DNA of 64,000 nucleotides from RYN-230 sp963704995 (GTDB taxonomy: Bacteria > Actinomycetota > Actinomycetes > Streptosporangiales > Streptosporangiaceae). A program made the position numbers and the translations under genes. The DNA lies in NCBI GenBank assembly GCA_963704995.1, contig CAVPIM010000005.1:310001-374000 (forward strand), in the 5' to 3' direction. Numbering within the stretch: position 1 is the first letter of the stretch; every line of letters begins with the position of its first letter. This document shows positions 43,627 to 52,530 of the stretch, one piece after another. The notes beneath the pieces were generated by a model. The model was not told the origin of the DNA. It searched no databases and saw only the letters and a program-made list of their open reading frames with translations.

Positions 43627-43887
43627 TCATCCGGCGGCGTGGAAGACGAACGGGACGACCAGGCCGATCAGCGCCAGCGCCTCGGCCAGCGCGAATCCGA
43701 TGTACATGTTGGACTGGATCAGCCCGCGGGCTTCTGGCTGCCGGGCCATGGCCTCGACGCCGTGACCGAAGATCAGGCCGATGCCGACGCCCGGGCCGAT
43801 AGCCGCGAGGCCGTACCCGACCGCTCCGAAGTTGATGATGAGGTTGCTCGTGCTGCCGGCCGCAAGAAGATGCGAGACATCAAGCAT
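43627..43887 (-). CDS. atpE: F1Fo ATP synthase subunit c
   Basis: 86 residues, two membrane helices. First helix with GYGLAAIGPGVGIGLIFG, polar loop ARQPEARG, second helix with the proton-carrying glutamate in FALAEALALIGLVVP. No sodium-binding pattern is evident, so it is proton-driven. ATG 43887 has AAGGAA seven bases upstream; ATG 43905 would add six residues. Confidence 0.97.
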   Translation of the reverse strand: MLDVSHLLAAGSTSNLIINFGAVGYGLAAIGPGVGIGLIFGHGVEAMARQPEARGLIQSNMYIGFALAEALALIGLVVPFVFHAAG

Positions 43888-43994
43888 GTGGACATTCCTT
43901 TTCATTCGGGCCGGCGAGTGTCCACCGCCGGCGGGTTAGGTGAGCCGCCAGCGCGGTCGATCGCGCTGGCGGACTGATCGGGGCCGGGTGCACC

Positions 43995-44828
43995 TCAGTG
44001 ACCGGCTTCCAGTGAGCCGCCGATGTACTGGGCGGTCAGGATGGTGAAGATGTAGGCCTGCAGCGCCTGGATCAGCATCTCGAACGCGGTCAGCACGATC
44101 GTGAGGATGAACGAGGTCGCGCTGAACAGCAGCCCGACGCTGAGGCTGAACAGATACCAGGTGGAGAGGGTGAAGACCAGCAGCAGGATGTGCCCGGCGA
44201 ACATGTTCGCGAACAGCCGGACGGCTAGCGTGAACGGCCGGATGAGCAGGTACTGCAGGATCTCCACCGGCGCCAGGATGACCAGGATTCCCACGGGTAC
44301 GCCGCTGGGGATCATGTTCCTGAAGTAGCCGCCCAGCCCCTGGTGCTTGATGCCCAGGTAGGTGTAGGTGCCGTAGACCATCAGCATGAGCGCGGCCGGG
44401 AAGGCGATCATCGACATCGGGGGGAACGCGGCGATGGGGATGATCTCCATCAGGTTCATCACCCAGATGAAGAAGAACAGCGAGACCAGGAAGGGCAGGA
44501 AATTGTCGCCGCGCTTGCCGATCATCGGCAGCAGGATCTGCTCGCGGACGAACTGGACCCCTATCTCGCCGAGGTTCTGCGCGCCACGCGGGACTATCTT
44601 CGGCTTGGCGAACGCGGCCCAGAAGAAGCCGACCACGACCACGGTGCAGACCAGTGCGAGCAGCATCGGCTTGGTGAAGCTGAACGACCCGATCGTGAAG
44701 AACGGCTCGAACAAGAACGTAGGACCGGGATACCCCGGCCCCTGGAAGCCGCAGTGCGAGGACGAGAAGACGTGGCTGTTGTCCACGGTGCACTTGCTCG
44801 CGGCAAGGATCAGCGTGTCACCGCGCAA
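43995..44828 (-). CDS. atpB: F1Fo ATP synthase subunit a
   Basis: 277 residues with about six membrane helices. The essential arginine is in LAVRLFANMFAGH and the half-channel residues in EMLIQALQAYIFTILTAQYI. The most likely start is TTG 44828, which has a strong GGAGGAAA eight bases upstream. Upstream in-frame starts (ATG 44861, ATG 44951) lack ribosome sites and add unconserved residues. First core subunit of the operon. Confidence 0.95.
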   Translation of the reverse strand: MRGDTLILAASKCTVDNSHVFSSSHCGFQGPGYPGPTFLFEPFFTIGSFSFTKPMLLALVCTVVVVGFFWAAFAKPKIVPRGAQNLGEIGVQFVREQILLPMIGKRGDNFLPFLVSLFFFIWVMNLMEIIPIAAFPPMSMIAFPAALMLMVYGTYTYLGIKHQGLGGYFRNMIPSGVPVGILVILAPVEILQYLLIRPFTLAVRLFANMFAGHILLLVFTLSTWYLFSLSVGLLFSATSFILTIVLTAFEMLIQALQAYIFTILTAQYIGGSLEAGH

Positions 44829-44960
44829 GACAGTTTCCTCCTGCTTCGTACTCGCGCACATCGCCCGCGGGCGTGGCGCGCATCCAGGCCGCCCAGGTCC
44901 GGGCGGAACGTCGTGGCATGCCGGCGCTGGCCTGGCCAGCACGCTTTGCATGCAGATTAC

Positions 44961-45248
44961 CTATTGGTGCCTGCCGTACTTCCAGACCACTCCGCCGATG
45001 GCGAACACCAGCCCGAGGAGTGCACCCAACGGCAGCAGCACCGGAATGTGCGTCAGCCACGCCACCAGCCAGCCGACGAGGCCGTAGGCCACCATGCCGG
45101 CGATCAGGTAGCTGAAGATGCTCCAGCCTGCGTTCTCCTCGTCCGGCGGCCGACGGTCCCGAGGCTGCCCGTACTGGGGCTGCCCGTCCTGGGCCTGGCT
45201 GTCCGGGGATCCGGCGGGGTCCGGGGATGCGGATCGGGTTCCGCCCAT
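44961..45248 (-). CDS. AtpZ/AtpI-type small membrane protein
   Basis: 95 residues from ATG 45248. A hydrophilic Asp/Gln/Pro-rich head is followed by two membrane helices (IFSYLIAGMVAYGLVGWLVAWL and LLPLGALLGLVFAIGGVVW) and a short basic end. This matches AtpZ-like proteins encoded ahead of atpB, linked to ATP synthase assembly or magnesium/calcium transport. The start is uncertain: the frame is open to 45404 and ATG 45263 is also possible. Confidence 0.82.
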   Translation of the reverse strand: MGGTRSASPDPAGSPDSQAQDGQPQYGQPRDRRPPDEENAGWSIFSYLIAGMVAYGLVGWLVAWLTHIPVLLPLGALLGLVFAIGGVVWKYGRHQ

Positions 45249-45336
45249 GGCGCGCCAGGTCATCGTGCAGGCTGCAGAGGGCAGGCTGACCCGCGGGCCG
45301 CGATCCGCCGTCCGGGTGCGAAGTGAGCGCCACGCG

Positions 45337-45741
45337 TCACCGTTCCCCGTCCGGTTCCACGTATAGCATTTTGAGCCGCATCGACCAGAAGACCTGCGCG
45401 CCACTCCAGACCAGGATGCAGATAATGGCGGTCAGGCCGAACAGGCGCCCGTTGAACGCCGTCGTGTTGCTGAACCTGGACACCAGGATCATCAAGACGA
45501 TGATCTTGAGGATGTAGGTGGTAAGCGCGGTCACCATCATGGCCTGCGGGCTGACCTTGGCGGCCCGGCTCACGGCCGTGATGCTGATAGCGAAGAACAC
45601 CCCGACCAGGGCCACACCGAGTACGCTGCCCAGCAGCCCCTTGACCCCGCCGAGCGCTGTGCTCAGGGCGATCATGATTACGGCAGCACCAGCCGCGACC
45701 ACGGCGGAACGCCGGGCGATCGGGCTATAGCTTGCCAGCAT
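45337..45741 (-). CDS. atpI: ATP synthase I-like membrane protein
   Basis: 134 residues with four hydrophobic segments, e.g. AAVIMIALSTALGGVKGLLG, LGVALVGVFFAISITAV, MVTALTTYILKIIVLMILV and LTAIICILVWSGAQVFW. It sits first in the atp operon where AtpI is normally found. ATG 45741 is used (GGAG nine bases upstream); GTG 45807 would add 22 residues. AtpI-type proteins help c-ring assembly. Confidence 0.82.
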   Translation of the reverse strand: MLASYSPIARRSAVVAAGAAVIMIALSTALGGVKGLLGSVLGVALVGVFFAISITAVSRAAKVSPQAMMVTALTTYILKIIVLMILVSRFSNTTAFNGRLFGLTAIICILVWSGAQVFWSMRLKMLYVEPDGER

Positions 45742-46163
45742 CTTAGGTGGCTCCGGAGGGCTCAGGAGGACACTTGACTCGGGGATGCGCCGGTCCGCCT
45801 CCCACACAGCACCGGCCAGGAGCCTGGGTGCCGCCGAGGCGGAGCTCGCGCGCCGCCGGGTGAGCGAAACCTATCACGGGCCCCTCACTCGTCCTCGAGT
45901 GACTGCTCGTGAAAGATATCACAAGCTCCTTGAGCCGGTCTTTACCAGGCCCCCGCGTGTGATGAATGTTACGTGACTTCTGATTGTGGTACATGAGTCC
46001 GTGAACCGTACCAAACCTCCCGCCCCTTCCGGTCCCGGCGCTCCGGCCGCCCTAGCGACCGCACCCCCGGAGCGCCAGCACTTTTCCCGCGGATGGTGCG
46101 CCGAATTCCGGCAAATCACCCGCCGTGACGCACATCGCGCGGAGAAGTCGTCGCTGCCCAAGA
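45742..46163. other. Leader/promoter region of the atp operon
   Basis: No convincing gene. It carries a 7-4-7 inverted repeat at 45885-45902 and AT-rich stretches such as TTGTGATATCTTTC on the minus strand near 45910-45930, suitable for promoters of the atp operon. An open frame crossing it (minus, to 45919) is the degraded end of the wecA tail frame. Confidence 0.45.
45885..45902. promoter_or_regulatory. Inverted repeat TCACTCG-TCCT-CGAGTGA
   Basis: A perfect 7-base inverted repeat with a four-base loop, about 145 bases upstream of atpI. It is either a regulator site or a leader hairpin. Confidence 0.35.
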
Positions 46164-47620
46164 TCAATGTGACGAATGATGCTGGTGATTCGCGGGGATC
46201 CGATGAGCGGGCGGCCGATCCGGGAGGCCGCGGCGCGCTGGATCTCCGCGGGGCGCCGGGGGACGGGGCGGAGGGCGGGGGGCTGAGGAGATGGTCGGGC
46301 GAGTTAGCGGAATCGCCACGGCATGAAGGGCGACTGCTCTTCCCTGCTGGAGTCGTGGCCGTCGCGGTTCTCGCGCCGGCCGCGGCCGGCGCTGGGCGGC
46401 TGGGCCCGGACCGGATCCGGGTGCTGCAGGCCGGGGTGCTGCGGGCCAGGGCCCTGGGGTCTTGCGGGCCGGGGTCTTGCGGGCGGCTTGCTGGGGACGC
46501 GACGTCCTGAGGGCTGGCGCCGCCCGGGTCAGCGGCCCGCGGGCGCGCATCCCACCAGCCGGAACCCTGCTGGCCAGCGCTCGGCCGGCCCGGGAACCAC
46601 TGGCCCGTATCAGAGTTACCTGATCCTGGGCTACCTGAACCAGAACGGCCCGGATCAGAACGGCCCGGGTCAGAGTGGCCCGGGTCAGAGTGGCCTGGAT
46701 TCGTGCGGCCCGGGAACCACTGGCTCGTCTCCTCCTGGCCGGCCGGATCCGAAGGCCATCCGCCGTCCGAGGTCGCCGGGTCCGAAGGCGCCGGGTCCGA
46801 GAGCCATCCGCCGTCGCCGTCGGGGAATGCCCCGTCGGGGAATGCCCCGTCCGGGAGCGCCCCGTCGGGGAATGCCCCGTCCGGGAACGCCCCGTCCGGA
46901 AGCGCCCCGTCCGGGAACGCCCCGTCCGGAAGCGCCCCGTCCGACGGAGAACCGGCGGAGAGGCCGCTGCGAGAGGAAGCACCGTTCGGGGCCGCGTCGC
47001 CCGCGGAGGTCCTGGGCCCACCGGGGGTCCTGGGCCCACCGGGAGCAGGACCAGGCTCGGCCGCCAGCCCGGCCTCACGCGCGCGCGCCGCCTGCCTCGC
47101 CTGCCACGCCGCTGCCGCCGACCGCGTATCCCAGGCGGCGCCAGCCCGGCCCGCATCCCGGGCTGCTCCGGCGGGCCGCGCCTGGTCCGCGGGCCGCGCC
47201 TGGTCCGCGGGCGGCGTGTCCCAGGCCGGCCCCGCAGGCCGCGCGTCCCATGACGATTCCGCGGGCCGGGCGTCCCACCCTGGCCCAGACGGCCGGGCGT
47301 CCCACCCTGACCCGGACGGCCGCGGGTCCCATGCCTCCGGGGCAGGCTGCGCCGCCCAGCTGGTGCCCGCTGGTGCCTGGCCGGGGCTCCCGGGCCCAGC
47401 CTCCCCGTAGCGCGCGGCGCCGCGCCCCTGCGGGCCGGCGGCCAGGCCCGGATCGGGAACGCTGCCCCGCTCCAGGCCGCTCCCCCGGCTCGCATCGAGG
47501 CCGCGGTCCACGCCCGGCCCTCGCTGGGCGCCAGTCCCGCGGTCCACACCGAGTCCGCGATCCACACCGAGTCCACGGTCCGCGCCGGCCCACGGTCCAG
47601 GCCGCCCGGCCCGCACCGCT
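46164..47620 (-). other. Out-of-frame continuation of the wecA low-complexity tail
   Basis: The minus frame open from 47643 to 45919 has coding character from about 47610: GADRGLGVDRGLGVDRGTG, GWDARPSGPGWDARPAE, eight copies of DGA[LF]P, then QWFPGRPSAGQQGSGWWDARP. GC at third positions is near complete and Asp/Trp/Phe are frequent, unlike the wecA frame over the same bases. The same DRG repeats occur in the wecA frame just upstream, so one protein seems split by a net one-base shift near 47590-47620. Where coding truly ends before 46164 is unclear. Confidence 0.45.
46821..46942 (-). repeat. 15-base tandem repeat coding DGA[LF]P pentapeptides
   Basis: About eight units of a 15-base sequence (plus-strand form GGAATGCCCCGTCGG and variants). 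Units vary mainly at the codon for Leu/Phe and at third positions. The length is a multiple of three, so the frame is kept. Confidence 0.85.
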
Positions 47621-49042
47621 ACCGCGATCCGGGGCCCATCCACCGCCTGGGCCCGTCCCCCGGTCCACGCTGGACCCGCGATCCGCGTCCAGCCCCCGGT
47701 TCAGGCCGGGGCCACGATCCGCACGGCCCCGGGACGGGGCGCTGACCCCCGGGGAACTAATACCAGGCACACCGGTGCCCGGCACACCGGCACCCGGCGA
47801 GCTGCCTCCCGCCGCCGGGACGACCGCCGGGACGGGAGACGGCACCGGGCTGCCGGTCACCCGGCTGCCCGGCGCGGGCACCGGCCCGGCGACGTTGGCC
47901 GCCAGCCGCAACTGGCCGTGCCGGTTCCACCAGCGCAGCCGCGGCATGGACGCCAGCAGCAGCACCAAACCCCCGGCCACGGTGACGATGCCCAGGACCA
48001 GCAGCTTCGTCCGCATGATGGACAGCAGCACGACCGTGCCGGCGAACAAGGACGCCCACAGGTACATGAGCAGGACGCTGCCCCGGTGCGAATGCCCGAT
48101 GGCCAGCAGCCGGTGCTGCAGGTGCTTCTTGTCCGCCGAGAACGGGGAGCGCCCGGCCCGGGTCCGCCGCACCACCGCGAGCAGCAGGTCCGCGTACGGG
48201 ATCAGCATGATGATGGCCGGCACCAGCAGCGGCAGGATTTCGGGGAAACGGTTGACCGTGCCGCCGCTGTAGGCCGACGGGTTGGTCAGCGTGTTCGGGT
48301 CCAGGGACGCGAGGCTGGCGATGGGCGCGTACGCCAGCAGCAGCCCGAGCAGCATGGACCCGGTGTCGCCCATGAAGATGCGGGCGGGGTGGAAGTTGTG
48401 CGGCAGGAAGCCCAGGCACACCCCGGCCAGGATGGCCGACGCCAGCGCCGGGTCAGTCTGCTCGTCCAGGCCCAGCCGCTTGGTGAGCGTGTAGTAGTAC
48501 AGGAAGAAGGCGGCCGCGCCGATCCCGACGATCCCGGCGGCCAGGCCGTCCAGCCCGTCGATGAAGTTGACCGCGTTGATGGTCACGACCACCACGAGGA
48601 TGGTCAGCACGGTCTGCTGGTCGGCGGTCAGCGAGAGGGTCACGCCGCCGGGCCACGGCAGCCAGGCCACCACCGCGCCGCTCCACCACACGATCGCGCC
48701 GGCGGCCACCTGGCCGGCCAGCTTGGTGATCGCCCCCAGCCCCCAGCGATCGTCCACGAAGCCCATGACGACCACCAGGCCGCCGGCCAGCAGCAGGCCG
48801 CTCGCCACCCTGCTGCCCATGAAAACGGTGCTCAGATGGGTCAGCCGGGACGCCACCAGCAACCCCGCGGCCAGCCCGAGGTACATCGCGATCCCGCCGA
48901 GCAGCGGGACAGGCTCAGTGTGGACATCCCGCGCGCGGCCCCTGTGCTCAGCCCCCACCGCCATCGCGAAGCGGCGTACCAGGGGCGTAAGGAGGTAAGT
49001 GACGGCGGCGGCCACCAGAACTGTGAGGCCGTACTCGCGCAT
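47075..49042 (-). CDS. wecA: MraY-family undecaprenyl-phosphate sugar-1-phosphate transferase (WecA/TagO-like) with long tail
   Basis: The first 370 residues form the polytopic enzyme that loads GlcNAc-1-phosphate (or similar) onto undecaprenyl phosphate, starting cell-wall glycopolymer synthesis. Motifs: GFVDDRWGLG, INAVNFIDGLDGLAAG, RIFMGDTGSMLLG and HLQHRLLAIGHSHRG. After WWNRHGQLRLAANV comes a low-complexity tail with DRG-type repeats (ADRGPGLNRGLDADRGSSVDRG). From about 47610 this frame degenerates into Gly/Arg/Pro while the next frame carries the repeats on, so the last 170 residues are doubtful. Downstream of sua5. Confidence 0.85.
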   Translation of the reverse strand: MREYGLTVLVAAAVTYLLTPLVRRFAMAVGAEHRGRARDVHTEPVPLLGGIAMYLGLAAGLLVASRLTHLSTVFMGSRVASGLLLAGGLVVVMGFVDDRWGLGAITKLAGQVAAGAIVWWSGAVVAWLPWPGGVTLSLTADQQTVLTILVVVVTINAVNFIDGLDGLAAGIVGIGAAAFFLYYYTLTKRLGLDEQTDPALASAILAGVCLGFLPHNFHPARIFMGDTGSMLLGLLLAYAPIASLASLDPNTLTNPSAYSGGTVNRFPEILPLLVPAIIMLIPYADLLLAVVRRTRAGRSPFSADKKHLQHRLLAIGHSHRGSVLLMYLWASLFAGTVVLLSIMRTKLLVLGIVTVAGGLVLLLASMPRLRWWNRHGQLRLAANVAGPVPAPGSRVTGSPVPSPVPAVVPAAGGSSPGAGVPGTGVPGISSPGVSAPSRGRADRGPGLNRGLDADRGSSVDRGTGPGGGWAPDRGSGAGRAAWTVGRRGPWTRCGSRTRCGPRDWRPARAGRGPRPRCEPGERPGAGQRSRSGPGRRPAGARRRALRGGWAREPRPGTSGHQLGGAACPGGMGPAAVRVRVGRPAVWARVGRPARGIVMGRAACGAGLGHAARGPGAARGPGAARRSSPGCGPGWRRLGYAVGGSGVAGEAGGARA

Positions 49043-49141
49043 CCCGGTTCACCCGGCCCGTTCGGTTGCCTCATCCATTAGGGATCAACTTTAGAGCACT
49101 AACCTGAGGGTAGGCCGCACAGCCACCCAACGCGGCCATAC

Positions 49142-50035
49142 TTACCCGTCGGCGTCCCGGCGGGCATGATTCCCCTGGTCAGCAGCATTTTCTTCACTGC
49201 CGGCCAGGCCGGCCACCGGGCCCGGCGTGGCGTCGGCGGCCAGGTCAGGCCCATCCGCCTGGCCGGCGTCCCCGGCCGGGACCTCGCCGGCGGGGGCATC
49301 CCCGGCGGCGGCCTCGCCAGCAGGAGCATCCCCGGCGGGTCCCGGCGGATCCCCGGCAGGGACCTCGCCGGCCGGGTCAGGGACCGCCTCATCATCCACG
49401 ATCGCCACCGGGATCACGTCCCGCAACCGTTCCACCGGGATAACACCCCGTCGCAGCAACCGCGGCACGGACCCGGTCAGGTCGACGATCGTGGACGGCA
49501 CGTCTCCCGGGCACCGGCCACCGTCCAGATACACCGCGACCGAGTCGCCCAGCTGCGCCATGGCCTCGTCGCACGTGGTCGCGGGCGGCCGGCCGGACAG
49601 GTTGGCACTGCTCACGGCCAGCGGGCCGGTCCTCTTGAGCAGGTCGAGCGCGACCGCGTGCAGCGGCATCCGCACCGCCACGGTGCCCTTGGTCTCGCCC
49701 AGGTCCCAGACCAGCGTGGGGCTGGACCGGCAGATGATGGTCAGCCCGCCCGGCCAGAACTCGTCGATCAGGTCTTTCCCGGTGTCACCGAGATCCATGA
49801 CCAGCGCCGTGGCCGCGCGGACCGATCCGACCAGCACCGGCGGCGGCATGTCCCGGCCCCGGCCCTTGGCCTTGAGCAGGCCCTCCACGGCCACCGGGTC
49901 GAAAGCCTCAGCCGCGATCCCGTAGACCGTGTCGGTGGGCATCACCACGAGCTGGCCGCGGCGCAGTGCCCGCTCCGCGTCCGCGAGTCCCTGAAGCAGC
50001 TGCGCCGGATCCGCGCAGTCAAACCGTGCGCTCAT
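49142..50035 (-). CDS. tsaC: L-threonylcarbamoyladenylate synthase (Sua5/YrdC/YwlC)
   Basis: 297 residues. It makes the threonylcarbamoyl-AMP used for the t6A modification of ANN-decoding tRNAs. YrdC core: RRGQLVVMPTDTVYGIAAEAFDP, RGRDMPPPVLVG, FWPGGLTIICRS, VAVRMPLHAVA and AVSSANLSGRPPATT. The last 75 residues are a repetitive Ala/Gly/Asp/Pro tail (AGDAPAGEVPAGD) in place of a Sua5 domain. ATG 50035 overlaps the prmC stop by four bases. Confidence 0.95.
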   Translation of the reverse strand: MSARFDCADPAQLLQGLADAERALRRGQLVVMPTDTVYGIAAEAFDPVAVEGLLKAKGRGRDMPPPVLVGSVRAATALVMDLGDTGKDLIDEFWPGGLTIICRSSPTLVWDLGETKGTVAVRMPLHAVALDLLKRTGPLAVSSANLSGRPPATTCDEAMAQLGDSVAVYLDGGRCPGDVPSTIVDLTGSVPRLLRRGVIPVERLRDVIPVAIVDDEAVPDPAGEVPAGDPPGPAGDAPAGEAAAGDAPAGEVPAGDAGQADGPDLAADATPGPVAGLAGSEENAADQGNHARRDADG

Positions 50036-50940
50036 GAGTGTCCATCCTCCCACTGCTGCGCACCGGGCCAGACCGCGGTCACGAACCGGTCCCGGCGGGC
50101 CAGGTCCTTGTGGTTCCGCGTGTCCCGCCAGCCCCGCTCCTCGGCGAAAACCCAGTACACGGCGGCTCCCTGGGGCGCGCCGTGCTCCACCGCGACCAGG
50201 CCGCCGGGGCGGAGCAGCCGCCGGGCGGCCTGCTCGACGACCCGGACCGCGTCCAGGCCGTCGGTGCCCCCCCACAGTGCGGTGGCCGGGTCGTACTCGC
50301 CGACTTCCGGCGGCACCGAGGCGCCCCACGGGATGTAGGGCGGGTTGCTGATCACGAGGTCCACGGTGCCATCCAGCTCACCCAGCGCCGGGCCGAAGTC
50401 CTCGCCGTGCAGCGTGACCCGGCCGGCGGTGTGCGGGGCGGTGCCGGCGCAGCGGGCGATGTTGCGCTGGGCCCAGTCCCGGGCCAGCGGGTCCGCTTCC
50501 ACCGCGTGCACCTGGGACCGGGGCACCTCCTGGGCGATGGCCAGCGCGATGGCGCCGGACCCGGTACCCAGGTCGGCCACGACCGGCTCGGTGACGTCCA
50601 TCTCGCGCAGCCGGTCGATGGCCCACCCGGTCATCACCTCGGTTTCCGGCCGGGGCACGAACACCCCGGGGCCGACCTCGAGATCCAGGTACCGGAAGTA
50701 GGCGTGCCCGGTGATGTGCTGCAGCGGCTCCCGCGCCTCACGGCGGGCGATCTCGTCCCAGAACCTCGGGTTGAACGCCGAGTCCGGCACCCGGTGCAGC
50801 TCGCCGCGGCCGACGCCGTGCACGTGCGCGGCGATCTGCTCCGCGTCGGCCCGCGGCGAATCGACCCCGGCCTCAGCCAGCCGGGCCGCGGCCACCGCGA
50901 TCTCGTCGAGCAGCAGGTTCCTGCCCGGCTCAGCCGCCAT
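50032..50940 (-). CDS. prmC: Release factor glutamine methyltransferase
   Basis: 302 residues. It methylates the GGQ glutamine of release factors; its target RF1 is encoded just upstream. SAM motif VADLGTGSGAIALAIA and the diagnostic NPPY in DLVISNPPYIPWG. The N-terminal substrate-recognition bundle includes HVHGVGRGEL. ATG 50940 overlaps the prfA end by 11 bases. The C-terminus GGLVAVEHGAPQG is standard. Confidence 0.96.
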   Translation of the reverse strand: MAAEPGRNLLLDEIAVAAARLAEAGVDSPRADAEQIAAHVHGVGRGELHRVPDSAFNPRFWDEIARREAREPLQHITGHAYFRYLDLEVGPGVFVPRPETEVMTGWAIDRLREMDVTEPVVADLGTGSGAIALAIAQEVPRSQVHAVEADPLARDWAQRNIARCAGTAPHTAGRVTLHGEDFGPALGELDGTVDLVISNPPYIPWGASVPPEVGEYDPATALWGGTDGLDAVRVVEQAARRLLRPGGLVAVEHGAPQGAAVYWVFAEERGWRDTRNHKDLARRDRFVTAVWPGAQQWEDGHS

Positions 50941-52003
50941 CCGCGGCTGCCGCTCTCCCCGACCGGTCCGCCTCCACCAGGGCGCTGATCACCGCGTCCA
51001 GGTCCCCGTCGATGACGTGATCGAGGTTGTAGGCCTTGTAGCCGACCCGGTGGTCGGAGATGCGGTTCTCCGGGAAGTTGTAGGTGCGGACCCGCTGGGA
51101 GCGGTCCACCTCCTTGACCTGGCTGCGGCGTTCGGCCGAGGCCTGGGCCTCGGCATCCGCCTGGGCCTGGGCGAGGAGCCGGGCACGCAGGATGCGCAGC
51201 GCCTGCTCCTTGTTCTGCAGCTGGCTCTTCTCGTTCTGGCACGAGACCACGATGCCGGTCGGCTTATGGGTGATCCGCACGGCGGAGTCCGTCGTGTTCA
51301 CGCTCTGCCCGCCGGGACCGGAGGACCGGTAGACGTCCACCCGCAGGTCGTTCGGGTCGATGGTGATCTCGACCGGGTCGGCCTCGGGCATGACCAGCAC
51401 GCCTGCGGCGGAGGTGTGGATCCGGCCCTGCGACTCGGTGACCGGCACCCGCTGCACCCGGTGTACCCCGCCCTCGAACTTCAGCCGGGACCAGACGCCG
51501 TCGCCGGGGGCGTGACGGCCCGCCTTCACCGCGACCGTGACATCCTTGTAGCCGCCGAGGCCGGTTTGCGTGGCGTCGAGGATCTCGGTCTTCCAGTGCC
51601 GCCGCTCCGCGTACCGCAGGTACATCCGCAGCAGGTCGCCGGCGAACAGCGCCGATTCCTCGCCGCCCTCACCGGCCTTCACCTCGAGGATGACGTCCTT
51701 GTCGTCCATGGCGTCTCGCGGGACCAGGTACTCGTTCAGCTGCTCCTCGAGCTTCACCCGGCGGCGGCGCAGGTCCTCGGCCTCGACTGCGAACGACGCG
51801 TCCTCGGTGGCCAGCTCGCGCGCGGTCGCCTCGTCCGCGGCCGTCTGCTGCCACTGCTGGTACGTCTCGACCACCGGGCTGATCTCGCCGTAGCGCCGCG
51901 ACAGCGCCCGGGCTCGTTCGGGGTCAGCGTGCACGGCTGAGTCGGCGAGAGTGCGCTCCAGATCGGCGTGCTCCTGCGCCAGCTCACCCAGCCGGTCGAA
52001 CAC
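50930..52003 (-). CDS. prfA: Peptide chain release factor 1
   Basis: 357 residues. Peptidyl-hydrolysis motif GGQ in SSGPGGQSVNTTDSAVR, and the stop-codon recognition region EGGVHRVQRVPVTESQGRIHTSAAGVLV. GTG 52003 has AGGAGG seven bases upstream and gives the normal N-terminus (FDRLGELAQEHADLE). Upstream open sequence to 52135 lies over the rpmE terminator and is not coding. Confidence 0.98.
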   Translation of the reverse strand: MFDRLGELAQEHADLERTLADSAVHADPERARALSRRYGEISPVVETYQQWQQTAADEATARELATEDASFAVEAEDLRRRRVKLEEQLNEYLVPRDAMDDKDVILEVKAGEGGEESALFAGDLLRMYLRYAERRHWKTEILDATQTGLGGYKDVTVAVKAGRHAPGDGVWSRLKFEGGVHRVQRVPVTESQGRIHTSAAGVLVMPEADPVEITIDPNDLRVDVYRSSGPGGQSVNTTDSAVRITHKPTGIVVSCQNEKSQLQNKEQALRILRARLLAQAQADAEAQASAERRSQVKEVDRSQRVRTYNFPENRISDHRVGYKAYNLDHVIDGDLDAVISALVEADRSGRAAAADGG

Positions 52004-52087
52004 CGTTGTCCTCCTGCGGTGATTGCCTGCGGCGACCGGGGACCCCCGCCAGGCGGCGGCCCCGGAAAATTTAAGCTGAAAATTGAA

Positions 52088-52155
52088 GATCACCGTGCCG
52101 TGGCCGCATGGTTCCGGTCCCGGGAGACCGGCCATGCCATCCCGGCACGGTGATC
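52088..52155 (-). terminator. Nested hairpin terminator of rpmE
   Basis: GATCACCGTGCCG (52088-52100) pairs exactly with CGGCACGGTGATC (52143-52155). Inside, GCATGG/CCATGC and CCGGTC/GACCGG form further stems around CCGGGA. On the minus strand it is followed by TTCAATTTTC, the U-rich end of an intrinsic terminator, between rpmE and prfA. Confidence 0.75.
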
Positions 52156-52163
52156 CGTGAAAG

Positions 52164-52394
52164 CTACTTGGAGCTCGAGCCCGTCGTGGGCTGCTTGCCG
52201 AACCGGCGCTCGAACCGGGCCACGCGGCCGCCGGTGTCGAGGATCTTCTGCTTGCCGGTGTAGAACGGGTGGCAGCTCGAGCAGATGTCGGCGTGGATGG
52301 CGCCGTCCTTGGCCGTGCTGCGCGTGGTGAAGGTCTCCCCGCAGGTGCAGGTCACCTCGGTCACCACGTACTCGGGGTGGATACCAGGCTTCAC
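52164..52394 (-). CDS. rpmE: Ribosomal protein L31, zinc-binding form
   Basis: 76 residues. Cysteines in VTCTCGETF and ICSSCHPFYTGKQ give the CxxC zinc-bearing type, usually replaced by a zinc-free paralogue under zinc limitation. GTG 52394 has AGGAG nine bases upstream. It lies between rho and prfA, the usual actinobacterial position. Confidence 0.97.
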   Translation of the reverse strand: MKPGIHPEYVVTEVTCTCGETFTTRSTAKDGAIHADICSSCHPFYTGKQKILDTGGRVARFERRFGKQPTTGSSSK

Positions 52395-52530
52395 TTTGTG
52401 TACTCCTGCCTTGGGCGGTCGCCGGGTCGCCGGGCGGCTGATGCCGCCGCGGCGTGAACCGGTACCGCGCTGTTGATGGCTACCAGTGTGCCAGACCCTG
52501 CAACATGCTGCCGGGCCTGCTGATTCCCTG

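Noticed and set aside
46323..48272. 649-codon open frame on the plus strand over the wecA tail
   Set aside because: Pro/Arg/Gly shadow; the minus frame has balanced residues and repeat units that make sense as protein.
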